A stretch of 64,000 nt of DNA from Opisthocomus hoazin (GCF_030867145.1 NC_134415.1:17524417-17588416), one strand, 5' to 3'. Positions 48,001-59,203 are shown, counted from the first letter of the stretch. The notes: generated by a model from the letters alone, not told the origin. Numbers and translations are program-made.

Positions 48001-48047
48001 CTCTGGAGGGAGAGGAAGACGCATCCCGCATGCAAGAGGTAGACTAA
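42040..48047 (+). pseudogene. HSP90AB1: HSP90AB1 unitary-type pseudogene (introns retained, frameshifted)
   Basis: HSP90-beta is the cytosolic ATP-dependent chaperone. Exons recognised: about 42040-42150, 42275-42475, then 42737-42896, 43748-43880, 44391-44700, 45114-45271, 45466-45656, 45927-46074, 46353-46621, 47070-47403, 47950-48047. Beta-type text ([27 protein letters not shown]) and position between SLC29A1 and SLC35B2 fix the identity. Lesions: start codon and first codons not recognisable; +1 at 42094-42096; -1 at 43807-43808; +1 in the A-run 44493-44497; +1 in the A-run near 44553-44560; -1 near 44671; a shift at 45215-45225 with codons missing. The NASDALDK motif of the ATP site is lost at the exon 2/3 junction. 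Many arginines became Cys, Trp or His by CpG decay (MER to MEC, LRD to LWD, GRG to GWG). The IDEDE stretch is deleted and the terminal MEEVD, the TPR docking motif, reads MQEVD. Splice sites from exon 4 onward survive, and the last five exons form an open 345-residue frame. Confidence 0.85.
42959..43565 (+). mobile_element. Solo-LTR-like endogenous retrovirus remnant in HSP90AB1 intron
   Basis: AT-rich insert between two conserved exons. It has an AATAAA signal in 'gccgcaataaagaatacctg' near 43493-43512, followed by a short R/U5-like tail ending 'cacggcatcaca', the usual layout of an avian ERV long terminal repeat. The left part holds two copies of 'aggaaagctctaagataaa' (about 42990 and 43067). 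It possibly begins TGTAATTAG and ends CACA; I could not see a target-site duplication, so the limits are approximate. No internal viral genes are present. Confidence 0.6.
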
Positions 48048-48510
48048 AGTAGGAGGAAGCGTCTTCCCTCACCCGCTAGGCCTCTGCCCCATGTCATGTC
48101 TGCTTACAAAGGGGTCTGCTCCCACCAGCTGCTACTGACTCCTTGGTGGTGTCTCTTTTTCTGCATTTGGTTGGTTGGGGGTGGTAGTTTTTTTGGCAGG
48201 GGGCAGGAGGGCACGATTCCCTGTTTGTCAGTGATTCAGGCAGCCCAATGCCTGTCCTGTGTCTTTCTGCTTGTGTAGGAACAGCTGATGTGGTGAGGAG
48301 GCATCAGGCTTCCCCTCTGTCCCCGCTGTGGGGTCTCTCATGTTCCCAGTAGGCATCAAACACTGCCCTTGTTCCATCGGGGTGGGAGAGTCCTTCCTCT
48401 GAGCTGCGGCCTCCCTGAACCCCCAGGGTATTGTATTTTGGTTGGCTTCGTTATTTTTTTGTTTGTTTTTCTGTTGTTTTGCTTTACTTGGAATTAAACT
48501 ATCAAAGAGG
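48048..48510 (+). other. Former HSP90AB1 3' UTR
   Basis: Follows the TAA at 48045-48047. It ends in a T-rich stretch (48448-48480) and 'ggaattaaactatc', where ATTAAA at about 48493 would be the poly(A) signal. Retaining a UTR-like end alongside introns rules out a processed retrocopy. Confidence 0.55.
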
Positions 48511-50420
48511 GTGGTTTACATGGCAGGGTCCCTTGTGTTTCATGCTTAACATACAGAGGGGGTCTCCGCCTGTGCCTCAGAGTATTGGGCTGCTGGTCTG
48601 TCCCCTGCCCTGACTGGTTTTCAGAACCCTGCTTTAGCTCATCTCTACCCCTTCCCTGCCCAGCCCCCATGAAGTGGGTAGGAGCAACACATGGCCTGCT
48701 GTGCAGCTGGGGTCATCTCCAGCCAGGCAGCGGTTCTGCACCTACAGCGCTGCATGCCCCACAGCCTGGGAACAAACCTTTCCCATCTGCACGCGTCAGC
48801 TGGGCAAGCCGTGCCAGGACCAGAGCCTGCAGTGCTGCTGCCCGCTCTGATCGGGGCGTCCCTGGGGCGGGAGCTGTGGCAGGAGCCATCTGCCTGCGCT
48901 CCCCTGCAGCGCAGAGCAGCGGGTGGAGGGCACAGCTCAGGACTGGACTCCAGCTGCCTCTCCTCAGCTCTCAGGCCAAAGGGCTCTGTGCTCTAGACTC
49001 CTCCTTTTCTCCAGCCTGCCCCTTCCGGGCTTCTGCAGCCCTGGGGGGCTTGGCAGTATCTGGCCATCCCCTGCCTTTTGCCCATGTCCCAGATGATGGA
49101 GAAGCCCAGGGCATCACTTCTAATTGAAATGCCCCTTGCACTGAGCTCACCCCCACGAGCGGGATTTGTCATCCTCAGCCACACTGGCCCCTGGGGTTTG
49201 GCAGGGGAGAGTGGGCTTTAGCCAGTATCCACCTTCAGCGGGGAGGGAGGAGGCAGAGCCTGCTGCGGTCCCTCGCTGCACACCGGGGCACTGCGCTGCC
49301 CGTGTGGCAGCTGTTTGGGTGCAGGCTGCTAGGGCAGCGCTGGCGCTGAGCTAGCTAATGCCTTCAGGGGGGTTTTCTTTCCCTGAGATGGGAGAAAAAA
49401 AACTGTTTAAAAGTAAGATTTCTCTCTGGATAGGAAGGTTTTGTCAAATAATGAATCAGTAAAGTCCATTCTTTTCAACTTAGAATGTTTCACCTTTTTT
49501 TTTTGCTAATTTTTTCTTTATATTTACATTTAAATTAGAAAAGGTATCCCATTCCCAACCTGGCAAACAACCTATTTTTTTGACTAAAGAAAAAACCCAA
49601 CATTCCATTTTCAGTCTGGCAACAGATGGTAGGGGCAGGATGAAGGGCTGTGAGACCTGCACAGGCACTTTCAAGAGCTCGGAGCTAGGAAAGGAGCACA
49701 GGTAAAACTGCCGGAGAGCCAAGCACCAGCTCTGCTATCCTGCTGGCTCAGCTAACTCAGCACTGTGAGAAGCAGCTCCTGTTCCTGGTCTCCTCTTCTT
49801 TCTCTGGTAGCCCTCACCCAAGTCTCCCCTTCCTCTAGCTCTGTTATGCCAAGGTCCTGTCTCTGACCCCAGACCTCACAACCAGACGGCGCAGGCCTAC
49901 AGACAAGGTTTTTTACCAGCTGGATGTACCATCCACATCCTCAGCCTCCCCAGCCCTGGTGTGGAGCTGGTGTTGGTGCAGATGCACCCCATAAAGGATG
50001 GGCTCCCCCAGGGCCTTGCCTGCAGCACTGGTGGCCCTGGCTGGCGGGTGCTCAGCAGGCCTCTGCACCGTCTCTCTCCAGCTACGCTGACTGGGGCTGC
50101 CCAAGCTGCACCATGCAGGAAACCCAGGAGCCAAACCAGAGTGAGGCGAGCAGCTTCTCCATCTGCCCATCAGCATGAGCGGGGGTCCAAACCCAGTTGT
50201 GTGTGCAAGGATCTTGTGTCAGACCTTGCAGCTTTGGATCCAACCCTGGCTGACACCTGCCTGGGCAAAGGCAGAGGCATCTGTCTTTGCAAAGACAGCT
50301 CTGCTGTCCCAGAGAGACTAGGGACACAGGAAGGGTTGGGAAGTCTTTCCCCTCCTTCCAGGTACCTGAAAAAAAATAATTTAAAAAGAACATTTACCCC
50401 CAGGGCACTATATGCAGCAT
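48511..50420. other. Intergenic between HSP90AB1 pseudogene and SLC35B2
   Basis: Converging genes. The AT-rich pocket at 49480-49600 has a T9 run and poly-A stretches. No exon, RNA gene or known repeat was recognised. Confidence 0.4.
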
Positions 50421-50423
50421 ATT

Positions 50424-51632
50424 TTTAATTTAATAAAATAAAAAGAGAAAAAAGTTGCCTTTCAAAAGTACCGAAACCTGCTGGCTTGTCAGTCAGGTTG
50501 TGTTGAGGAGAAAAGGGTTAACCAGGAAAACCCAGGCTCCTGGGGAAGAGCAGCTTCCACTGCTCCGTCCCCTGCTGCCTGGGGAGCAGGTGCCCACTCG
50601 CTCCATCCCGTGCTGTCTGTGGAGCAGGCACAAGGCACCGCAAGCAGGCTCTGCCCCATCTCTCAGCCCTCCAGACACAGTGGGGCTCTGGCCAGGCCCC
50701 CTGAAAGCTGGGGCCGATGCCTCCAGTTGGCAGGAAGAAGAGGGGCTATTTGTGCTTCTCTGAATGGCAACTACAAAGCCCAGAAACTGTGGCACTGAGA
50801 CACCCTGAGGTGATGCTGGGGCTTCTGGGCAGCGCAGCCTTTGGCCTATGATAGCAGCAGATGTAACCAAAAAGCAGCCTACAACTCAGCAAGCCTTAGG
50901 AAGCGTACTGGCCAGCCTCAGTCTCTGCATAAAGATCAGCCTGGGCCAAGCGGAGCAAAGAAAACTGTCTCGGAGTAGGGGCAAGCAACCGATAAAACCA
51001 AACTGGGAGGTACCGGCCCACTGCAGAGTGCGTTCCCAGAGCAGATCCCAGGCCTGGGGTAGGACAGGCTGGCAGTCCTTCCCTTATCAGTGCCTGTCCC
51101 ACCTGGAGCACCTTCTGGGACGGGGGCTGAGAGCTCCCCCCCTCCCTGGGACAGGCTCAGCTTTAGACTTGTCTCACATGGAGGTGTTTCAAAACAAAAG
51201 CTAGTGTTTTGCTTGCCCTTTCCTCCTGCTGAGCTCTGTCGTGGTGACAGAAATGGAGGACCATTAGCCAGAGGCAAGATGGTGCCAGGGAAAACAGTTT
51301 CCTCGTTCATCAGTGACTTTGGAGAGAAGCCACAAGACAGAGGTGGGGCAGGAGTACCAGCAGCCCCACATGAGTTTTTCCCCAGGCCCGTGCCCTGGCT
51401 GGAAGTCTTTGACCTATTAAGGCAAATGGAAATGTGTGGAGCTATGGCAGCCCAGAGCATTCCCTGGGCTTGTTCCAGCCCCTTCCCCAGGAAAAGCAGG
51501 TGGAAAAGTGAGTCACTGGTCCAGCCTATCCATACCCCACCCTGCTCCTCAGCAGGTTCTGAGAAATCAAGCAAGTACCCCCAAGTGGAGGCAAGACAGC
51601 AGGCATGGCTTAAACACCATGGCCCCAGCTCC
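50424..51632 (-). other. SLC35B2: SLC35B2 3' UTR and poly(A) region
   Basis: On the minus strand two ATTAAA hexamers lie at 50424-50429 and 50429-50434, about 1.2 kb after the stop codon, at the edge of an AT-rich pocket. This would give a long 3' UTR. An earlier site was not seen; the extent is inferred. Confidence 0.5.
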
Positions 51633-54451
51633 TCAGACCTTTTGTACAGGGGTCTCGCCCGGCGGGAGCTTCTTACTGCGCTTCTTCATGCGGCTGCGGG
51701 CGTAGACGCGGAGGAAGAGGGCCATGAAGACAACGGCTACGCCCAGCCCGCCCACGACAGTGACAGTGTGCCCGTAGATGAGGCAGGAGAGGAGGATGGC
51801 AAAGGCCTGGCGGAGAGTCATGATGATGGTGAAGACGGCTGCCCCGAACTGGTTGATGGTGTAAAAGATGAAGAGCTGGCCGCAGGCAGAGCACACCGAG
51901 AGCAGCACGGCGTGGGCTGTGAACTCCGAGTGGCGGGCCATGAAGCGTACCGACTCCAGCAAGGCACCCTGCTCCAAGAGCGAGCCCACCGTGAAAAGGC
52001 AGGAGAAGACGTTGACACCAAACATCATCTGCACAGGAGACATCTTGTAGGTGAAGAGGGCGTCCTGCCAGTTGGAGGTGAAGCTGTCAAAGATGATGTA
52101 GCCAGCCAGGAGGACTACGCCTGAGAAAGTGGTGACAGTGGACATGTGCCTGTTGGGAGCACTGGAGAGCAGGAACATGCTGACTCCCACAGAGATGAGG
52201 GCAGCAGTCAGGTACTCCCAGTACTCGTAACTCTTGCGCGACACCAGTTTGCCCATCATCATCACTGGGATCACTTTGGAGGCCTTGGCCAGCACTTGGG
52301 TGGGGAAGCTGATGTATTTGAGTGCCTCATACTGGCACCAGCTGCTGAGGATGTTGGAGAGGGAGGCAAAGGAGTATTTGTACATAGGAGCCCCGTGGCG
52401 CGGCTGCTTGGTCAGGGCGCAGTACAGACCAGCCACCGTGAAGGCCAGGATGCGATTCATGAACACGAGGAACTGGGAGTCCTTGAACTTCTCACCAGGG
52501 TCCGTTTCGGTGGCACCGTACGTTCTTGTCATCACACGCTCCTGGAGGACGCCCCATGTGAGGTAGGAGGCCTGCGAAGCAGGAGGAGCACAGGGAGAGT
52601 CAGGACCCACAACGGCCACTGCAAGCAACCCCTCGCTTGCCCCAGCGTTGCCTCATCCTCTGCACGGCAGTGCCTCCCTGAGACACTGGGAGATGGGGCC
52701 ACCCATCTGAGGGAACCCACTGTTCTGTGTGGTTACAACCAGGAACATCCCGTCCCAGACAAAACCTGCTCAGTTTACAGCCTCTCCAAGGGCAGAGAAG
52801 CCCGCAAAGCAAACATCCTACCGTACAGCAAGCGGTTACGCTTTAAGCTGCCCGTTGAACCAGACCGACAGGATCAGGGAACGTTAGTTACCGATGCACA
52901 GCTGCCGTTTTGGTGCCAGCTCCCTGCGGCACATCCTAGCAGTTTTCCCAGTGGCCTCTGCATTGGTTTTCACTTCCAGCTCCCTAGGCCTGGTTCTTCC
53001 ATCCAAATCAATTCTCGTTTCAAGCCCAGCAGACGAAATTGTCCTCCAGGGATGATCTCTGTTCTGGCTGTCACCTCTGCTACTTCTCGTGCAACAGTAC
53101 CAAGCCCCTCACAAAAGTAACACAGACTTCCTCTCACCACACACCTCCTCCCGAGAAACTGACGCACAGATTGATGGAAGGACTCGCTGGTGACCCGCAG
53201 CAAGCCTGAAGGGGGTGGGATAGTAGGCCAGAAAGTGGGTGTCTTCTGCTGGCTGTGGGATGTGTGGGGTGTTTCTACCACAACGTTCACAGTTCTATTT
53301 TTAGTTCTCACAGACCCAAAAAGCTGCCCCTCCTAATGACGCTCAGGCTGTAGCTGAGACTTCAGGAAACCAAGATTAAAAATTCCTGTATTTAACTGTA
53401 GCTGAATTTAGCATTTCTCTCCAGCATTTGCATCCAGTCCATCAAGGCAGGACACGTCAGCCCCAGAAAGTGACCCAGAGCAGGGCCTGGGGGTAAGAGG
53501 GCTCAAACTATCTGCTGCTCTGACATGAGGGCCAGAACAAAAGCAGCCCTAACGATCTGCTGAATCACAGAATTTCCCCTATCCATGGCTGCAGAGGACT
53601 GTGATCAGATGAACAGGCGGTCCCAAGCCAGATGGCACCAGCTAAACGGACCTCCACAGCCCTCAGAGGTGACACAGCAGCTCTGGTGGGCTGTCCTGGT
53701 TGAGAGGCTGTGTCCCAGCCTCTAACCCTGCCCCGATCCAGGACAGCACTGCATCCTTGGTCTTCAGAGAACTGATGGCACAAACTCCTACCCACCTCCT
53801 CGTCCCAGAGTGGGATGGCCACACACACAGGCCCAGGGCCCCTACCTGTAGACCAGCAGCGCAGAAGAGCAGCTTGAAGACCTGTCGGGCTGTAGAGGAC
53901 TCTGTGGGCTCCGCTCGGGTTGGCAGGGAGCCGTCCTCCTGGTGCACAGACTTCACCTCAGAGCCGAACACGCATGATTTGATGACAGGGAAGCAAATGC
54001 CTCGGCCTGAACAGGGCAAGAGAACACAGAGCCAGAATTAGCCACAGCCTTGGCACCAGAAGCCGCACCAGCTTGAGAGGTGACGCCTCCCTCCTTACTA
54101 GCCTCCACATCTGCTGGCGCGGGGGCCTCGGAGAAATTTGTTTCAGGGTAGCACCTAGACAGCTCTGGGATGCAGCTCTGCGAGCAGCTCACTTCTGGTC
54201 TGGCAAGGCAGGTTGGAAATGACCTGTCTGCGCTGAATAGGGTGCAGAGAGCCCACAGGGAGGCAGGATGTGGATGGAAAGCTCCTGTCCTTACCTGTCT
54301 CCAGGTAATTCCTTCTCTTGAAGTACTGGATGAGAAGGAATCCCGGCACCACAATACTCGCGTAGCCAGCAGCATTAACAAAGAAACGGAAGAGCCAGAA
54401 GTCCCCCCACGAGTCCTGCAGGGCAGGGGAGATCTCTTCACCAGTAGCCAT
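51633..54451 (-). CDS. SLC35B2: Golgi PAPS transporter 1 (adenosine 3'-phospho 5'-phosphosulfate transporter)
   Basis: PAPST1 is a multi-pass nucleotide-sugar-type carrier that brings the sulfate donor PAPS into the Golgi lumen for sulfotransferases. Three coding exons on the minus strand: 54451-54295, 54006-53846, 52571-51633. Total 1257 nt, 418 residues, all junctions GT/AG and in phase (human protein 432). The last exon encodes residues 107 to the end and includes [49 protein letters not shown] and the end ETPVQKV, matching the family throughout. The start ATG at 54451 has a strong context (gccATGg). However, the exon stays open upstream to the acceptor after 54488 and reads FGFALVLASLPA, a hydrophobic leader resembling the human N-terminus, so an upstream coding start in a GC-rich first exon is possible. 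No frameshift or damage. Confidence 0.95.
52572..53845 (-). other. SLC35B2 last intron, no other gene seen
   Basis: About 1.27 kb between exons 2 and 3 of the coding set. Unique sequence with no recognisable repeat or exon. Confidence 0.5.
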
Positions 54452-54488
54452 GGCAGGGAGGGAAGCCAGCACGAGGGCAAAGCCAAAT

Positions 54489-57222
54489 CTGCGGAGAGAG
54501 GAAGAGGCAGGCGGTGGGCAACCGGCACACGGCTAGCTCCGCTCCGCATGCCTGCGCTGCCTGGCCTGCTGCCCAGCGGCAGGCAGCACCCAGGTGCCAC
54601 GACAGCGATGACGGCAGCACGTGGAGTAGGAAAGCCCTCCGGAGTTCAGCAGCACATGCCAGGCGTTAATGTTTGCTTCTCTTAAGGGTGTTTGCTCTGG
54701 CTTAGGAACATGTGGACTTAGCAACCTGAATTTCCAGGATCGGAGAGAATGTCTGAACGTTGTTGTAACCATGTGGTTTTGACAACACCTTTACTCCAAA
54801 TGCAAGGGGCGCCTCACCTTTTTAGGTTAAACTTTAGCACAGCTCCAGGGCGGAAAAAGAAAAGGTCACTGAATGGAAAAGGCAACTCCTACCTAGCAGC
54901 TCACGTTTCAAGCCTGTGGCCAGAGTAGCATTCCTCTGAGAGCAAACCGCTCAGAGCTTTCCCCCTCCGGCTGCACCAGGTGAGTGGAGGAACATTGGGA
55001 GGGCTCGGGCTGCCAGCCTCCCCCACCTCCCCACGCAGCCCTGGAAGGGAGCGTGCCAAGGCATTCCCCACAGCTCAGAGGAAATTACCAGGGCTCACCC
55101 GCTTGGCAAGGCACAGCCAGAGAGCAAGGCTGGGAAGGAACTTTCCTACCAGCTGGCTGGCTGGGATTTTACCAGGACTATCTGAGAAGGTATAGCTGAT
55201 ATTCTTCAGCTATAGCCCTAGGTGATGACCTAGCCAGCTTTAAAGCAGCTTTAATACTCTGAAGGAGTTCCTCCCTCCCTCACAGAGGCAAACCTGCGAC
55301 ATTCAGGGGCCATACAAAGAACAAGAGCACCAGGTACACAACAGAATGAGCAAGCAGACAAGGACTTCCCACACCCAAGGGCACCCGCACCCTCCTCTCG
55401 CACAGCAAGCTGCGCCTTCCTGTGTCAGGGTAGGAGCTTTCCTTGGTCCATGCTCCATCCCTGCTTCAGCCTCTGCAGTAGAGAAAGCCTCTCGATTGCC
55501 TTGGGGCCAGGTGAGGGTGCTGTGGGGCTGGCTACATAAACACGTGCCAGAAGCAGCTCTGAGCTCCCGTGACTGAAAGGGCCAGAGACGGTAATCCCCC
55601 CTACCCCGAAAACAAGCCAGTCAAAGCAGTTTAGGCCCTGTTTAGGGGTGCACCTGGCCCAATACAATATAGCTGTGACCTCTGGTAGCCCTCATGTGAA
55701 ACTCAGAGACTTACAAACTTTGAACTTTAGAGGCAAGGAAGTCCCCTGCCATCTCACCACCAACAAGCCCTCCCCAACAACACCTTGTCCCCTTGGGAAA
55801 GGCCTGAGGGGCTTTTCTTACCCTCAGTTGCCGTGGCCAGGACCTCGGAGTCCAACAACCTGACCTAAGCCGAGGCTGTGTTTCACCCTGAAATCTCCCT
55901 TCTGTGACTTAAAGGAGCCAGAAATTCCCAGCCCAGGGAGAAGTACAAACAGCCGGGGGTGGGTTTCTGCGCCTGCTTGCTACTGCCCCCCACACTCCCC
56001 CGTGGAAAAGGCAGTGTAACGCCTCCACCCGTCATCCTTCCTGCTGCAGGGGCACCAGCGCAGGCTGTACAGGTGCTGTGGGATGCAGGAATGGGGCTGG
56101 GTGCCGGCACCCGGGGCTGAAGCTGCCCATACGCTCCCGGGTTCGCCCGTATTAAGTAACCCTGGCTGATGGCAGCAGCTCTCTTGCTGGGAAGCGGGTG
56201 CAGAAACGCCATTTGCTTTTGCAGAAGTCAGATATAAGCGGCAGGGTCGGTTGCTACCCTCATGGGCCACGTCGCCCTTCACCTTGCCAGAGACCGAGAG
56301 CCAGCCGTCTCCGTTCAGCGCGACTGCGCCCTGCTGTTACCCCGGGAGGAGAACCAGCTCCGCTCTCCCACGGCGACCGCGAAGAGCGGGCTGCGGAGGG
56401 ACAATGGCTCTCTCTGTGCCCGCGCTCGCAATTCCCAGGCCCCCAGAGCTGACTCAGTGCAGCAGGCCCTGCCCTCCCCGCCGAGGCTGGGAAGGAACAG
56501 GGACGCCAGTGTTGCAGGTAGAAAGGCGGGGGGGCCACGCAGGGCACGCAGGCGGCAGCCAAGGCGTGAAAGGAGCCTTAGTCCGGGGCCGGCAGAGCAG
56601 CCAGGGAGCCGGGACGACAGCCTGGGCGGCCGTTCCCCTCGGCGCAGCTCTCAACGCACCGCTCCGCAGCCGGGCCCGGACACAGCCCGCGGTGCAAAAA
56701 ATTTGGCTCAGAGGTCTGAAAAATAAAGTAAAATAATAAAAAGAGAAATAATCCCTGCCCGCAGCCCTGCTACCCTGGAGCACGTTCCCAGTGCCGCGAA
56801 GGGCTGGGGTCCGACGCACGCCTGCAGATTGGGGGTCCTCGGCCCCCCCCCCCCCCCCCCCCCCCCAGCTCGGGACCTGGCGTCCCCCCGGCCGGGCCGC
56901 AGGCAGGGGCAGCCGGGCTCCCGCACCCCGCCGGCCGCGGGCAGGGCCTGGCGGGCCCCGGGTTGCCCGGGCGGGGGAGAGGCGTGCGGGAGCCCGCTGC
57001 CCAACGAGGGCTTCTCCTCCCCGGGCGCCAGCGGCCTTTCCCCGGGGACCGGGCCTGAGAGGCAGTGCCTGCCCAGGCGCGGGGCCCCGGGGACGCCCAA
57101 ACCCCCCCTCGCCCGGCGGCCGCGTCCACCGGGAACGGGCCGGCAGCGCGGCGGAGGACTCTCGCCCACCCTGGCCGAGCGGGACGGCTGCCGCCCGCAG
57201 CCCGACCCCCCCCAGGACCCAC
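54489..57222 (-). other. SLC35B2 first intron
   Basis: Runs from the acceptor after 54488 up to a candidate donor at 57221-57222. It contains a small inverted repeat (arms TATAGCTGA/TCAGCTATA near 55192-55215), and a C24 run at 56843-56866. No other gene supported. The open frames in the CpG-rich part are compositional. Confidence 0.4.
56843..56866 (+). repeat. Homopolymer run of 24 C
   Basis: Uninterrupted C-run within the GC-rich 5' region of SLC35B2. A G-quadruplex or slippage candidate on the minus strand; exact length is unreliable in most assemblies. Confidence 0.9.
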
Positions 57223-57440
57223 CTGCGGCCCGGCCCGGCCCCGCTCCTGCTCCCGGCCGGCTCCCCTCGGCTCCGCTCCCAGCCCCGCTCCCGGCCGGCT
57301 CCCCTCGGCTCCGCTCCCGGCGGCGGCGGCGGAACCCCCGCCCGGCGGCAGCGAGGCGCCGCCCCACAGCGCCCCCTGCCGCTCCGGAGGGCCGCTGCGG
57401 GCCCACGCGTGGCTGGCGGGGGGGGGATGCAGTGTCGCTT
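57223..57440 (-). promoter_or_regulatory. SLC35B2: Probable SLC35B2 first exon and CpG-island promoter
   Basis: On the minus strand a good donor (gggccgcag/gtgggt, last exon base 57223) ends a GC-rich segment with no ATG back to about 57440, which suits a non-coding first exon. The CpG island spans about 56.8-57.66 kb. It includes a 30-bp segment repeated at 38-bp spacing (57251 and 57289, 'tcccggccggctcccctcgg'), which duplicates GC-box-like sequence. Confidence 0.5.
57364..57385 (-). promoter_or_regulatory. CTCF-like motif in the SLC35B2 island
   Basis: On the minus strand 'agcggcagggggcgctgtgg' carries the GCAGGGGGCGCT core typical of strong CTCF sites. It sits at the promoter-proximal edge between SLC35B2 and NFKBIE, a usual place for a boundary. 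Occupancy is inferred. Confidence 0.5.
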
Positions 57441-57699
57441 CCCCGGTGGGCCGCAGTGGGAAGGACTGAGCGAGGGAGGGGAAGGCAGCGGGCGCGGGGT
57501 CCAGGAGAGGTTTCCGGGCCTGGGAGCCGCGCCGGGCCCTCGCCACCCGAGGCCCCACCACCTCGGTCCCGGGGGCTGCGGGTCAGGGCCTGCACACCCC
57601 CCCCACATCCCCCCCCACTGCCCCGGGCCTGCAGCCCCACGGCGGGCCCGGGCAAGGCTGCGGGGCCGGCTGCAGCCGTCGGGTGGGCACCCAGCAACG

Positions 57700-58780
57700 C
57701 TTCACCAGGCGTCTTTCCAAAAAAAAAAAAAAGGAAAACCAGTATTTTATTTTAAAATAATTAAACGAAATCGTGCAGATCAGTTGATCCCGGCTTTTCC
57801 CTCCCCACCCGGGAGGGCCCCACGTCCCCCGGGACAGCGGCACTGGGGCAGCCCCCCGGGCCACCGGCTGCATGGCAGCAGCGCTGAGGGCCTGCCAGGA
57901 GCCCAGAGGCGAAGGTGCAAAAGCGAGGGAGCAGGCTGGCCCAGGGCTGCTTGAAGAGACCGGGCAAGCTCCGGGAGGCCCGGGGTGAGCCTGCGCTGCT
58001 TCCTGGCAGCGCTCCCTTGCTCTCTGTCTGTCCAGGCAGGGAGGAGGAAGACAGCGGCTCACCCCAGAGCACCTCGGGCGATTGTGCCATCCAGGATTTG
58101 CCCCCAACTACAGCAGCTGCTCCCAGGCAGCAAGCCGGGAACTTCCCCTGCTGAGGTGGGGTCAGGCGTGCTCGGTGCCTCCGCTCCCACAGCACCTTTG
58201 GCTGCTGGTTCCCTACGCATCGCTCGTGCTCCTCTGGCCTGGGCAGTGAAGCGTGGTGAGCTGAACAACAGCAGGGATGTGGAGGTAACCCTGCCATCTC
58301 CTCCGCTTTCAGCCTGGGGGAATCTAAAACCCAGGCAAAACTCCTGCCCTAAGTTTTCTAACACCCTCCCAAGCCAGGAGATGTGTCAGGTTCTTTCTAT
58401 CATCTTAGCGAAAGAGTAAACCACAGCACGGTAAGGCAGCAAGATGTCAGGCACAACAGCAGAAGCAGAGATCCACAACCTGGTCTTCTGGCACCTCCTA
58501 CGCTCCTTCTTCAGGCCTGAAGCCAGACGCTCGGCAGGACAGCACGGGAACGGCGCTCCAGGCTGGGATCCCCCAGCCTCGGCCTTGAGCACTGGAAAGG
58601 CTCTGCAAGTGGGGAAGCCCACGCACTCCCACTCACCTTCTGCCCTGCAAAGGACCCGAGGGAGCGGGCGGGCTGGGGAAGCCCCTGCAGCCCTCACGTG
58701 CCCGGGCGGCCGGGTAATTCTGAGCCTCCTGATGCTGCGGGGGAGCAGGGTGGGTTAGATCATGAGACCTCAGGTGCCCG
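57700..58780. other. Intergenic between SLC35B2 and NFKBIE
   Basis: Holds an A13 run at about 57719-57732 and an AT-rich pocket to 57770. No exon or RNA gene recognised. Confidence 0.4.
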
Positions 58781-58795
58781 CAGCAAGAACAAACG

Positions 58796-59203
58796 TTTAT
58801 TAGAGTGGGCGTTAGCTCTCCTCACCCCGCGGTTATTCTGGTGGCGTCTGGGGGTGCCAGAGGATGCTCTGTCCCATACAGCGTGAAAAGGAGTCCTCTC
58901 CTGCTCCTTCCCTGGGTGAGCTGGAGACCCCCCCAAATCAGACCCATGGCAGGGACGGGAAATTCAGTCCTGCTGCAGGGCACAAATACTAAAAGAAAAG
59001 CCTCTCCTGTGTAGTGCTCATAGTGCCACCTTCTTCCCTCCGGGAAGGCAGCCTGAGGCCAACAAAACTTTTCCAAAGAGGAGAGGGTGGGTAGAAGTCT
59101 CCCATCGTGGCTCTGCTCCCACTGCACTGCAGGCAGGCAATGTCCCAGTGGGCAGCAGGGCAGAACGAGGAGGCAGCCCGAGGGGCCAAAGGAGTCCGGC
59201 TGC
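58796..59203 (-). other. NFKBIE: NFKBIE 3' UTR with poly(A) signal
   Basis: AATAAA on the minus strand (TTTATT at 58796-58801) lies about 400 nt after the stop codon at 59204-59206, giving a short, plausible 3' UTR. Confidence 0.7.

Noticed and set aside
42040-48047. HSP90AB1 copy as a processed retropseudogene
   Set aside because: Introns with AG/GT boundaries are retained and the copy is at the orthologous position, so it is not a retrocopy.
56454-57954. Long frames on both strands in the 56.5-58 kb island
   Set aside because: Pro/Arg/Gly-rich composition on both strands at once is typical of CpG islands; no splice-consistent or family-like exon.
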